From Thermincola carboxydiphila (GTDB lineage Bacteria; Bacillota; Thermincolia; Thermincolales; UBA2595), in contig JAENZJ010000001.1 of NCBI GenBank assembly GCA_016841325.1, forward strand, positions 62,001 to 126,000: 64,000 nucleotides of DNA. The letters are read 5' to 3'. This document shows, piece after piece, positions 52,996-61,143 of the stretch (position 1 is the stretch's first letter; each line of letters begins with the position of its first letter). The notes under the pieces were generated by a model. That model was not told the origin of the DNA. It did not search any database and saw only the letters and a list, made by a program, of their open reading frames with translations. The translations under genes and the position numbers were made by a program.

Positions 52996-54402
52996 ATGTT
53001 TGCTGAAAATGACAGTAATTTGTACAGATTTTTTGTTGTGGTGGCAGCCTTTACCCTCGTATTTCCCAAAGCCGGAGAGACTGTAAACGGAATCCCTTTT
53101 ACGGCAGCTAACCTGCTTTTGGGAATCCTGCTTCTCTTGATAATTTTCCGCAGAACCAAACTAGATATCCCGGTTACGGAAAGGATATATCTGCTGTATA
53201 CATCTCTGGTCCTGCTGGTACCCTGGGTATTTTCAGCAGGAGACATTGTTGCCTATGTGAAGACAGTAATGCCGCTGTTTGTGTCCCTGGCGGTTTATTA
53301 TTGGATTAAGCCGGTGACTCAGGCGCTGGTTTCCCGAAAGGGGCGCCTGGATACCCTGGTCAGGGTAATGGCAGTATCTGTTATTGTTATTGTTGTTTTT
53401 GGATTTATACAAAAATTGTTTGGACATTATGAGACCATCATCCCGGGGCTGACCATGTCATATTCCAGTGCAAGCATTCCTGATATATTTTATCAGAAAA
53501 AGAACCTTGTCGGGTTACCCGGATTTTCTGAAACCATTCACAAAGTAACTTCCACATATCAAAACGGTAATTTGTTCGGTACTGTTCTGGTAATGCTGAT
53601 GTTCCCTGTAACGGCAGCGTTTCTTCACACCAGGGAACGCCATGATAAATTACTTTATGGGATTGCTGCAGTTATAGCTTTTGCAATAATTCCTTTTACC
53701 CTTGCCCGAAGTGTTCTCTTTGGTACGTTGGTCGGTGCAGGAATGCTTTTTTTAATGCAGCGGGACAGAAGAAATAAAACAATTGTGGTGTTTTTGGTGC
53801 TGCTCATGTTTGCTTTGATCCTGCCCAGCCCTTTTATAAGAACAAGGATGATTATATCTTTTTTTGACCCAACTATGAACGGACGTATTGAGCGGATGAT
53901 CAGTGTCAGTAACTTTGCTTCAGAGCCTGTTGCCACATCCGGGGCGGAGGAAAATAACAGTATATCAGAAGAAGGGAAAGTGATAGAACCAAACAGCGGC
54001 ACAGGGAATACAGATTCCCAATGGTTATCCAAAATATTTGGGTTTGGATTTGCCGGGGCTGCAGCTGAAAAAATTGGGAGTTTCTGGGACCTTTATACTG
54101 AAAACATGTATTTCACTTCTTACATTTTCACTGGTTTGGCAGGTGTATTACTTTTTGCTGCTGTAATTGGGCGGACACTTTATATCATTTTCCAATATAT
54201 AAGAAATGAACTTACCCGAATGAATTTCTTATCAGGGCTGGCTGTTGGGATATTCTGCGGTCTGATGGCATTTTTGTGCCAGGCATTTATCGAAGGGCCA
54301 TTCAGCCTGCCTCCGACAGGATTCGTATTCTGGTTTATGGCAGGACTGGGGCATGCAGCGGTTGGTCTGGCATATGAAAATAATCGGGCTGTGAGGATAT
54401 GA
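52996..54402 (+). CDS. O-antigen ligase/polymerase-like membrane protein (no TPR)
   Basis: This 468-residue protein has about 11-12 membrane segments. It has a large outer loop at about 290-345 (ENNSISEEGKVIEPNSG, then GFGFAGAAAEKIG) and an earlier TYQNGNLFGTVLVML segment as in WaaL/Wzy proteins. Unlike the proteins at 11274 and 37107 it lacks C-terminal TPRs. It is the third ligase or polymerase candidate in the window and probably polymerises the repeat unit made by the flanking enzymes. ATG 52996 is preferred to GTG 52987. Confidence 0.8.
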   Translation: MFAENDSNLYRFFVVVAAFTLVFPKAGETVNGIPFTAANLLLGILLLLIIFRRTKLDIPVTERIYLLYTSLVLLVPWVFSAGDIVAYVKTVMPLFVSLAVYYWIKPVTQALVSRKGRLDTLVRVMAVSVIVIVVFGFIQKLFGHYETIIPGLTMSYSSASIPDIFYQKKNLVGLPGFSETIHKVTSTYQNGNLFGTVLVMLMFPVTAAFLHTRERHDKLLYGIAAVIAFAIIPFTLARSVLFGTLVGAGMLFLMQRDRRNKTIVVFLVLLMFALILPSPFIRTRMIISFFDPTMNGRIERMISVSNFASEPVATSGAEENNSISEEGKVIEPNSGTGNTDSQWLSKIFGFGFAGAAAEKIGSFWDLYTENMYFTSYIFTGLAGVLLFAAVIGRTLYIIFQYIRNELTRMNFLSGLAVGIFCGLMAFLCQAFIEGPFSLPPTGFVFWFMAGLGHAAVGLAYENNRAVRI

Positions 54403-54404
54403 GT

Positions 54405-55514
54405 ATGCGTATAGTAATCGATGCCAGGATGATTACAGATGAAATGCATGGTATAGCCAGGTACACCTATAACCTGGCAGACCGGCTAACCCGTCTGGAC
54501 CAGGAAAATGAATATATCCTGCTGGCCGGCAGTGACTCCCTGGCAGAATTTGCGGCAGACAGGCCCAACTGCCGGCTGGAACGTGTCAGGTCAAAGTTTA
54601 TCTCTGTGGCTGAACAGGCGGAACTGCCAAAAGTATTAAAAAAGTTAAAGGCTGACCTCTTTCACAGCCCGTCTTTTGTAGCCCCCCTGTATTGTCCCTG
54701 CAGGCTTATAATGACAGTCCATGATGTGAACCACATGGTATTCCCCCAATATTACGGGAGGATACATCAGGTGTACTACAGGCATGTTGTCAGACCTTCA
54801 GCCTTGAAGGCCCGGAAAATACTGACTGTGTCCCGCTTTTCCCGCAGTGAAATCATAAAGTTTTTGGGTATTTCACCCGAAAAAATAATTGTGACATATA
54901 ACGGTATTGACAATGCATTTAAGGTGATTGACAAAACCGGTGTCCTGGAAGCAGTCAGGCGCAGGTACCGGCTTCCTGCCAAGTTTGCTTTGTATGTGGG
55001 GAATAAGAAGCCCCATAAGAATGTGGAGCGGCTGATGGAGTCATTTTCCAGGGTCAGGACGGACTGCGCTTTGGTAATGACAGTGGAGCCCGACAGCCGA
55101 CTGACCGCCCTGGCAGAAGACCTGGGCCTGGCAGGACGGGTAATATTTACCGGCAATGTAGCCGGGCACGACCTCCCTGTTTTGTATAACCTGGCTGCGG
55201 TTTTTGTCTTCCCCTCATTATACGAGGGTTTCGGCCTGCCCCCTTTGGAGGCAATGGCATGCGGGACCCCTGTAATTACTTCTAACCGGTCCTCACTGCC
55301 GGAAGTGACGGGAGAGGCTGCCCTTCTGGTTGACCCGTACAGTTCAGAGGAACTGACTGCTGCTATTGACCGGGTCCTGCAGGATGAGGGACTGTGCAGG
55401 GAGATGGCTGCAAAGGGCCTGTTACAGGCAGCTGAGTTTTCCTGGGAAGAAACCGCCAGGCAGACCCTGGAGGTTTATAAAGAAGTATTGAAAGGGGGCG
55501 GACAGCTTAAATGA
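54405..55514 (+). CDS. GT4 family glycosyltransferase
   Basis: This 369-residue GT-B enzyme shows IDARMITDEMHGIARYTYNL, VHDVNHMVFP, YVGNKKPHKNVERLM and PSLYEGFGLPPLEAMACGTPV (E-x7-E), the pattern of mannosyl- and rhamnosyltransferases such as WbpZ-like enzymes. ATG 54405 has GAGGAT at good spacing; ATG 54399 overlaps the previous stop. Its own stop overlaps the next start (ATGA), so the pair is translationally coupled. Confidence 0.9.
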   Translation: MRIVIDARMITDEMHGIARYTYNLADRLTRLDQENEYILLAGSDSLAEFAADRPNCRLERVRSKFISVAEQAELPKVLKKLKADLFHSPSFVAPLYCPCRLIMTVHDVNHMVFPQYYGRIHQVYYRHVVRPSALKARKILTVSRFSRSEIIKFLGISPEKIIVTYNGIDNAFKVIDKTGVLEAVRRRYRLPAKFALYVGNKKPHKNVERLMESFSRVRTDCALVMTVEPDSRLTALAEDLGLAGRVIFTGNVAGHDLPVLYNLAAVFVFPSLYEGFGLPPLEAMACGTPVITSNRSSLPEVTGEAALLVDPYSSEELTAAIDRVLQDEGLCREMAAKGLLQAAEFSWEETARQTLEVYKEVLKGGGQLK

Positions 55515-56641
55515 AAGTTGCTATAGTCCACGAATGGCTGGCCAACATGGGCGGTTCCGAAAAAGTTGTCCTGGCCTTTAAAGAGATTTTCCCTGATGCC
55601 CCCATATATACAACTGTTTATAATCCGGACAGGGTTGACCCGGCCTTTCATAACATGGATATCCGGACCTCTTTTATCCAGAGACTGCCGAGGGGCAGGA
55701 CCGCCTACCAGTCCTACCTGCCGCTGATGCCTACTGCGGTTGAGCAGTTTGATCTCAGCAGCTATGACGTGGTCCTCAGCAGCAGCCATGCAGTGGCCAA
55801 AGGTGTCCTCACAGGGACCAATACCCTTCACATCACCTACTGCCACACACCCATGCGTTATGCCTGGGACTTTTACCATGAATACCTGGACGGGCCCGGG
55901 GCAGGCCGGGTCAAGCGGCTGCTGATTCCCTGGCTGATGAACTATATCCGCATGTGGGACAGGCTTTCTGCCGACAGGGTGGATTACTTTATTGCCAACT
56001 CGGGATATGTGGCCCGGAGAATAAAAAAGCATTACCGGAGGGAGTCAGAGGTAATCTACCCACCGGTGGATACCGCTTTTTTTGCCGCACCGGACCCGGC
56101 GGTGCCCGTTAACGCCGGAGATTACTATTTCATTGTATCCCGCCTGATACCTTATAAAAGGATTGACCTGGCAGTGGAGGCCTTTACAGGCCTGGGGCTG
56201 CCCCTGAAAGTGGCTGGAGACGGCCCGGAACGGAGGAGGCTGGAGGAGATGGCCGGACCCAATGTGGAGTTCCTGGGCCGGGTCTCTGATGCTGAAATGA
56301 AGAAACTGTATACGGGGTGTAAGGCCTTCATTTTTCCCGGGGAAGAGGATTTTGGCATTACCCCTGTAGAGGCCCAGGCAGCAGGGCGGCCGGTGATAGC
56401 TTACGGTGCCGGAGGGGCTCTGGAGACGGTGCTGCCGGGGGTTACCGGGGAGTTCTTCCAGCCCCGGACAGCAGAGGCGCTGGCCGGGGTTGTCAGCAGG
56501 TTCGACCCGGACGAATACCGTCCTGAGGTGATCCGCAGGCATGCTGCCGGCTTTGACCGGGAATTGTTTAAACAACGGATTCAGGAGTTTGTAGAGGAAA
56601 GATACAGAGAATTCCAGGAAATTGGCAGACAGGGTCTGTAA
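55511..56641 (+). CDS. GT4 glycosyltransferase, mannosyltransferase-like
   Basis: This 376-residue enzyme shows VHEWLANMGGSEKVVLAF, YCHTPMRYAWDFYHEYL, VSRLIPYKRIDLAVEAF and PGEEDFGITPVEAQAAGRPVI (E-x7-E), typical of the WbaZ/WbdB-type mannosyltransferase group. It starts in an ATGA overlap with the previous gene, behind GGGGGCGGA. GDP-mannose is also needed for gmd, so the donor pool would be shared. The donor assignment is by family resemblance. Confidence 0.9.
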   Translation: MKVAIVHEWLANMGGSEKVVLAFKEIFPDAPIYTTVYNPDRVDPAFHNMDIRTSFIQRLPRGRTAYQSYLPLMPTAVEQFDLSSYDVVLSSSHAVAKGVLTGTNTLHITYCHTPMRYAWDFYHEYLDGPGAGRVKRLLIPWLMNYIRMWDRLSADRVDYFIANSGYVARRIKKHYRRESEVIYPPVDTAFFAAPDPAVPVNAGDYYFIVSRLIPYKRIDLAVEAFTGLGLPLKVAGDGPERRRLEEMAGPNVEFLGRVSDAEMKKLYTGCKAFIFPGEEDFGITPVEAQAAGRPVIAYGAGGALETVLPGVTGEFFQPRTAEALAGVVSRFDPDEYRPEVIRRHAAGFDRELFKQRIQEFVEERYREFQEIGRQGL

Positions 56642-56662
56642 CTGTTTTTGGGGGAGATAGCT

Positions 56663-58054
56663 TTGCTTAAAAAGTACCAGCGGTTTTTCAACCTGATAAT
56701 GTTTGCCCTTGACGGGCTGGTGCTGACCGTATCATATTTTGCTGCTTACCTGTTCAAATGGGGCTTCTACCCCATAAGCCAGATGGACTGGCTGTATCTG
56801 AAGGCCCCTTTGTGGATGATTCCCCTGGTGCTCATCGTATACTTCTTTATGGAAGTATATTCACCAATGCGAAGCCGGATGCTGCGCAAGGAAATGCTGC
56901 TGATTATCCGGGCCCATGCAATAGGGATGATCCTTATTTACGGCCTGCTGTACCTGACCAAGATGTACATATACTCCCGGATAGTGCTGTTCACCTTTGG
57001 GGTTGTTTCCCTGGTGCTGATACTTCTGGAACGATTTATGATGCGCCGGATGCTCCGCTACCTGAGGTCCATCGGTTATAACCAGAAACACTTGCTGATT
57101 GTGGGAGCCGGAACGGTGGGTGTGGAATTTGCCCAAAGGGCCCTGTCTCACAAAGAGTTCGGCTACAATGTGCTGGGTTTTCTGGATGACGACAGGGATA
57201 AAAAAGGCAGTGAGGTCCTCAACCGCAAGGTCCTGGGGGACTGCAGCCTCCTGCCGGAGCTGCTGGCTTCCAAAGGTGTCGATGAGGTCATTGTGGCCCT
57301 GCCCCTGAGCGCTTATGACAAATACCACGGCATTGTTGATGAATGTGAGAAAGCCGGGGTCAGGGTGCGGATTATTCCGGACTATTTTGATTATCTCCCG
57401 GGGCGGCCCAAGGTGGAGGAGTTTGATGAAATTCCCCTGCTCAATATCCGCCACGTCCCCCTGGATGACCCCTTTAACAGGTTTGTCAAGAGACTGTTTG
57501 ATATCCTGGTATCCCTGACAGCAATAATACTTACCCTGCCGCTGATGGTTATCATCACCGCAGGTGTCAAACTGACTTCCCGCGGCCCGGTCCTCTTCAA
57601 ACAGGAGCGGGTGGGGCTAAACAACAGGCCCTTTAATATGTACAAATTCCGCTCTATGCGGGTCGCCGGTGATAATTCTTCCGATACCAAGTGGACAACA
57701 GCAGATGACCCGCGAAAAACCTGGTTCGGTACGTTCATCAGGAAAACCAGCCTGGATGAACTGCCACAGTTCTTCAATGTCCTGCTAGGTGATATGAGTG
57801 TTGTCGGCCCAAGGCCGGAACGGCCGTTTTTTGTGGAGCAGTTCAGGGAGAAGATTCCCAAATACATGGTCAAACACCAGGTGAAACCGGGTATCACCGG
57901 GTGGGCCCAGGTCAATGGCTGGCGGGGGGACACCTCCATAGAGAAGCGCATTGAGTGTGATATCTATTACATAGAAAACTGGGACCTATTGTTTGACATC
58001 AAAATAATGCTGTTAACTGTGGTTAAAGGACTGATTAACAGGAATGCGTATTAG
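56663..58054 (+). CDS. Undecaprenyl-phosphate sugar phosphotransferase (WcaJ type)
   Basis: This 463-residue initiating enzyme has four N-terminal membrane segments, a CoA-binding-like domain (LLIVGAGTVGVEFAQRAL, near 150) and a catalytic domain from about 275. Signatures include TSRGPVLFKQERVG, YKFRSM, KTSLDELPQFFNVLLGDMS, GPRPERPFF and GWAQVNGWRGDTS. The motifs fit undecaprenyl-phosphate glucose phosphotransferase. TTG 56663 follows GGGGGAG; TTG 56648 overlaps that site. With the enzyme at 13647, the window holds two initiators. Its end carries a tandem duplication. Confidence 0.92.
   Translation: MLKKYQRFFNLIMFALDGLVLTVSYFAAYLFKWGFYPISQMDWLYLKAPLWMIPLVLIVYFFMEVYSPMRSRMLRKEMLLIIRAHAIGMILIYGLLYLTKMYIYSRIVLFTFGVVSLVLILLERFMMRRMLRYLRSIGYNQKHLLIVGAGTVGVEFAQRALSHKEFGYNVLGFLDDDRDKKGSEVLNRKVLGDCSLLPELLASKGVDEVIVALPLSAYDKYHGIVDECEKAGVRVRIIPDYFDYLPGRPKVEEFDEIPLLNIRHVPLDDPFNRFVKRLFDILVSLTAIILTLPLMVIITAGVKLTSRGPVLFKQERVGLNNRPFNMYKFRSMRVAGDNSSDTKWTTADDPRKTWFGTFIRKTSLDELPQFFNVLLGDMSVVGPRPERPFFVEQFREKIPKYMVKHQVKPGITGWAQVNGWRGDTSIEKRIECDIYYIENWDLLFDIKIMLLTVVKGLINRNAY
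57813..57832 (+). other. Terminator-like hairpin inside the second sugar transferase gene
   Basis: GGCCG (57813-57817) and CGGCC (57821-57825) flank GAA, followed by G and T6. It sits at the same codons (PRPERPFF) as the structure at 14776. Confidence 0.4.
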
Positions 58055-58076
58055 CTTAACGGGAATGTATATTAGC
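58035..58076 (+). repeat. 21-base tandem duplication at the sugar transferase/UbiA junction
   Basis: TTAACAGGAATGCGTATTAG-C (58035-58055) is repeated with two changes at 58056-58076. The first unit contains the stop of the sugar transferase gene, and each unit contains an ATG in frame with the UbiA gene. Confidence 0.85.
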
Positions 58077-58934
58077 GCCCGGCAAACTGCCCCGGTCATT
58101 AAAACCATGCGCCCGGTACAGTGGACCAAAAACCTGGTTATATTTGCCGGGGTAATTTTTTCCGGAAAACTGTTTGCCGGCGGTTATTTGCTGAAAACCC
58201 TGTCTGCCTTTGCAGTTTTTTGCCTGTTGTCGGGCTCGGTTTATATAATTAATGACCTGGCAGATATGGCTGAAGACAGGAGCCATCCGGAAAAGATGAC
58301 CCGCCCCCTGGCGTCAGGGCTTTTGAGTACCGGTCCGGCGGCGATGGCTGCCGGGATAACCGCAGTGACGGCGATTGCGGGAGCTTTTCTGCTTAACACC
58401 GGCCTGGGCTTCCTAGCGGTAAACTACTTTGCCATTACCCTGGGTTACAGCCTGTATTTGAAGAATATTGCCATAATTGATGTCCTTATAATTGCCACCG
58501 GTTTTGTCATCAGGGCCGCTGCCGGGGCAGTGGTTATTTCTGTCGGCATTTCCCCATGGCTGTTGATATGCGCCTTTCTTTTGGCGCTGTTCCTGGCGCT
58601 GGCCAAGCGCAGGCATGAACTGCTGTATGGCGATGTTACCCGGCTGTGCCGGGGGAGCCTTTACCATTACACCCCCCGGATGCTGGATGGGCTGATCCAT
58701 GCTGCTGCTGTGGCCACAGTGACAGGATACTCGCTGTATACGGTCAGCCAGGACCATTCCGTATACCTTGTGACAACCGTACCGATGGTGGTTTTCGGTG
58801 TTTTCAGGTACAGGCACCTGGTCTATCACAGGCGCCTGGGGGGGACCCCGGAGACTGCACTGCCTGGGGACAGGCCCTTGTTTTTGACGGTCCTGTGCTG
58901 GGTTATCACTTCAATAATAATTGTTTATATGTAA
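58044..58934 (+). CDS. UbiA-family polyprenyl-phosphate transferase (DPPR-synthase-like)
   Basis: This 296-residue membrane protein has about eight membrane segments and the UbiA aspartate motif NDxxDxxxD at 70-78 (NDLADMAED), then SHPEKMTRPLASG. The second conserved loop reads LKNIAIIDVLIIATGFVIRA (adjoining motifs). It resembles decaprenyl-phosphate phosphoribosyltransferase (UbiA/Rv3806c group), which starts polyprenyl-phosphate arabinose or ribose synthesis. No DprE1/DprE2-type epimerase is in the window. The start is uncertain because a 21-base duplication supplies two in-frame ATGs (58044 and 58065). It overlaps the previous gene by 11 bases. Confidence 0.8.
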   Translation: MRISLTGMYISARQTAPVIKTMRPVQWTKNLVIFAGVIFSGKLFAGGYLLKTLSAFAVFCLLSGSVYIINDLADMAEDRSHPEKMTRPLASGLLSTGPAAMAAGITAVTAIAGAFLLNTGLGFLAVNYFAITLGYSLYLKNIAIIDVLIIATGFVIRAAAGAVVISVGISPWLLICAFLLALFLALAKRRHELLYGDVTRLCRGSLYHYTPRMLDGLIHAAAVATVTGYSLYTVSQDHSVYLVTTVPMVVFGVFRYRHLVYHRRLGGTPETALPGDRPLFLTVLCWVITSIIIVYM

Positions 58935-58946
58935 AGGCGGAGGGCC

Positions 58947-60029
58947 ATGAGCAGGGTTTATATATTAAAGACCAGTCCGGAAACGGTACTTGACGACTAT
59001 GCCCGGCTGTTAAAGATGGCCGGGGTCAGTCAAGTTCTTGACCCCGGGAAAACAACAATCCTCAAGGACAATATTTCCTGGCATTTTCCTTACCTCAGCG
59101 CCAACACCACACCATGGCAGCTGGAAGGGGTTATCAGGGGGCTCCGGGAACAGGGTTTTTCCCGGATGTCCTGTGTCCGCAACAAAACGGTGGTCACCAG
59201 CCCCTTTAAAGGGGAAAAGCTCAATAAATACCGGCCTGTAATGCAGAAGTATGACATTCCTGTTTTGTATAATTTCTGCGATACGGACATGAAATGGGTG
59301 AGGTATGAACCAAAAGGCGAAATGCTTGCCCTGGACAGTATATTTCCTGAAGGTATATTTATCCCCGACTATTTCATTGGCAAAAACATCGTACATCTTC
59401 CCACTGTCAAGTGCCATGTTTATACCAAGACAACCGGGGCTATGAAAAATGCCTTTGGGGGGCTGCTGAATAACAACAGGCATTACGCCCACAGCAACAT
59501 TCATAAAGTCCTGGTTGACCTCCTGGTGATTCAGCAGGAGATTCACTCCGGGATATTTGCCGTGATGGACGGCACGGTCTGCGGTAACGGCGCCGGGCCG
59601 CGCACCATGGAGCCTGTGGAGAAGGACTATATCCTGGCCGGGAGCGACCAGGTAGCCATAGACGCCATAGCGGCACAAATGATGGGGTTTGACCCCATGA
59701 TGATACCATATATCAGGATAGCCCATGAACTTGGCCTCGGTGTTGGCAATCCCAAAGAAATTGAAATAGTCGGGGCAGATATTGCCGGGGCAAATTTTGG
59801 TTTCAGGACCGGGACTAATGCGGCATCCGGGGTGGGCCGCCTGCTCTGGTTTGGGCCGCTGCGCCGCCTGCAGCATATGTTTTTTCATACCCCCCTGGTG
59901 TACCTGTTTATTTTTGGGTCATTTTTATATCACGACTACTACTGGTGGCCCCTGAAGGGTAAAAAAAAGATGAAGCATTTGCGGGCTCAGGGGCGCTGGG
60001 GCAGGTTGTTTGCCCAATATCCTGATTGA
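58947..60029 (+). CDS. DUF362 domain protein
   Basis: This 360-residue protein matches DUF362: PGKTTILKDNISW near the start, IVHLPTVKCHVYTKTTGAMKN, then AVMDGTVCGNGAGP and VAIDAIAAQMMGFDP. No cysteine-rich ferredoxin motif is seen, unlike longer DUF362 proteins. A hydrophobic segment lies near residue 310 (LVYLFIFGSFLY). AGGCGGAGG precedes ATG 58947, 12 bases after the UbiA stop, so both are in one operon. Its function is not known to me. Pairing with UbiA suggests a role in a lipid-linked sugar pathway. Confidence 0.75.
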   Translation: MSRVYILKTSPETVLDDYARLLKMAGVSQVLDPGKTTILKDNISWHFPYLSANTTPWQLEGVIRGLREQGFSRMSCVRNKTVVTSPFKGEKLNKYRPVMQKYDIPVLYNFCDTDMKWVRYEPKGEMLALDSIFPEGIFIPDYFIGKNIVHLPTVKCHVYTKTTGAMKNAFGGLLNNNRHYAHSNIHKVLVDLLVIQQEIHSGIFAVMDGTVCGNGAGPRTMEPVEKDYILAGSDQVAIDAIAAQMMGFDPMMIPYIRIAHELGLGVGNPKEIEIVGADIAGANFGFRTGTNAASGVGRLLWFGPLRRLQHMFFHTPLVYLFIFGSFLYHDYYWWPLKGKKKMKHLRAQGRWGRLFAQYPD

Positions 60030-60062
60030 GGGTAGTTATTCTTGTGAGAGGAGGTTTTTACC

Positions 60063-61052
60063 TTGCGCGTACTTGTCACCGGCGGCGCCGGGTATATAGG
60101 CAGTCATACAGTGAGGGAACTGATACGGAACAAACATGAGGTGGTCATCATGGATAACCTCAGCAAGGGGCATCGCGGCGCTGTGCCCGCAGGCATTCCC
60201 TTCGAACAGGGGGACATTGCCGACCGGGCGCTGGTAAGTGATATCCTGCAGCGCTATGGTATTGAGGCGGTAATACATTTTGCCGCCTTCAGCCTGGTGG
60301 GGGAGTCTATGGCCGACCCGGCGCCGTATTTCCGGAATAATACCGCCGGCAGCCTGGCCCTCTTTGAGGCCATGGTCCAAAACAGGATTAATAAGGTGAT
60401 CTTTTCTTCAACTGCAGCTGTTTACGGGGAACCTGAACAGCAGCCGATTACAGAAAACGCCCCCAAGGCGCCAACCAACAATTACGGTCTGTCCAAGCTG
60501 ATGATAGAAGAGATTCTCCGCAGTTTTGACCGGGCTTACGGGTTAAATTATGTCAGCCTGCGGTATTTTAATGCTGCCGGGGCGCATATCTCCGGTGAAA
60601 TAGGTGAAGACCACCACCCGGAGACACACCTGATTCCCCTGGTGCTGCAGGCTGCCCTGGGACAGCGGGAAAGTATCAGGATCTTCGGGACTGATTACCC
60701 CACACCTGACGGGACGTGTGTCAGGGATTACATCCATGTGAGCGACCTGGCCAATGCCCATGTCCTGGCCCTGGAGTACCTGGACAGGGAACATACCTCC
60801 AATATCTTCAACCTGGGCAATGGGGAAGGCTTTTCCGTCAGGCAGGTGATTGATTCAGCGGTCAGGGTGACAGGCCGGAACATTGCCGCCATCGAAGATG
60901 AACGCCGGGCAGGCGACCCTGCAGTGCTGGTTGCCGGGTCTGACAGGATTAAGCAGGAACTGGGGTGGAAACCTGAATTTACCGGTATTGATTCCATTGT
61001 GGCCACAGCCTGGAAATGGCACCTGAACCACCCGGAGGGGTTTGGGGATTAA
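60063..61052 (+). CDS. galE: UDP-glucose 4-epimerase
   Basis: GalE interconverts UDP-glucose and UDP-galactose (or the N-acetyl forms). The 329-residue protein has GGAGYIG (7-13), DNLSKGH, FAAFSLVGESM, FSSTAAVYGEP, the catalytic YGLSKLMIE and RYFNAAGA, all diagnostic. TTG 60063 follows AGGAGG. It ends the polysaccharide region, and the next unit has its own promoter. Its product could feed either initiating transferase. Confidence 0.93.
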   Translation: MRVLVTGGAGYIGSHTVRELIRNKHEVVIMDNLSKGHRGAVPAGIPFEQGDIADRALVSDILQRYGIEAVIHFAAFSLVGESMADPAPYFRNNTAGSLALFEAMVQNRINKVIFSSTAAVYGEPEQQPITENAPKAPTNNYGLSKLMIEEILRSFDRAYGLNYVSLRYFNAAGAHISGEIGEDHHPETHLIPLVLQAALGQRESIRIFGTDYPTPDGTCVRDYIHVSDLANAHVLALEYLDREHTSNIFNLGNGEGFSVRQVIDSAVRVTGRNIAAIEDERRAGDPAVLVAGSDRIKQELGWKPEFTGIDSIVATAWKWHLNHPEGFGD

Positions 61053-61067
61053 CTTACCGGCTCCATA

Positions 61068-61119
61068 TTGACAATACAGGGTATCAGGGGTATACTGTGT
61101 TTAGACTGACCCGTCGGTC
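61068..61119 (+). promoter_or_regulatory. Efflux operon promoter with TetR-type operator
   Basis: TTGACA (61068-61073) and TATACT (61091-61096) are 17 bases apart, close to consensus. Immediately downstream, over the expected start of transcription, lies GACTGACCCGTCGGTC (61104-61119). This is an imperfect palindrome of form GACnGACnnGTCnGTC, the usual shape of TetR/AcrR operators. A TetR gene lies at 63542. Binding is inferred. Confidence 0.85.
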
Positions 61120-61143
61120 GGAAATTTAGTGGAGGGGAGTCAT

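Noticed and set aside
59010-59888. 292-residue minus-strand open frame
   Set aside because: It is antisense to the DUF362 gene, whose conserved motifs fix the coding strand.
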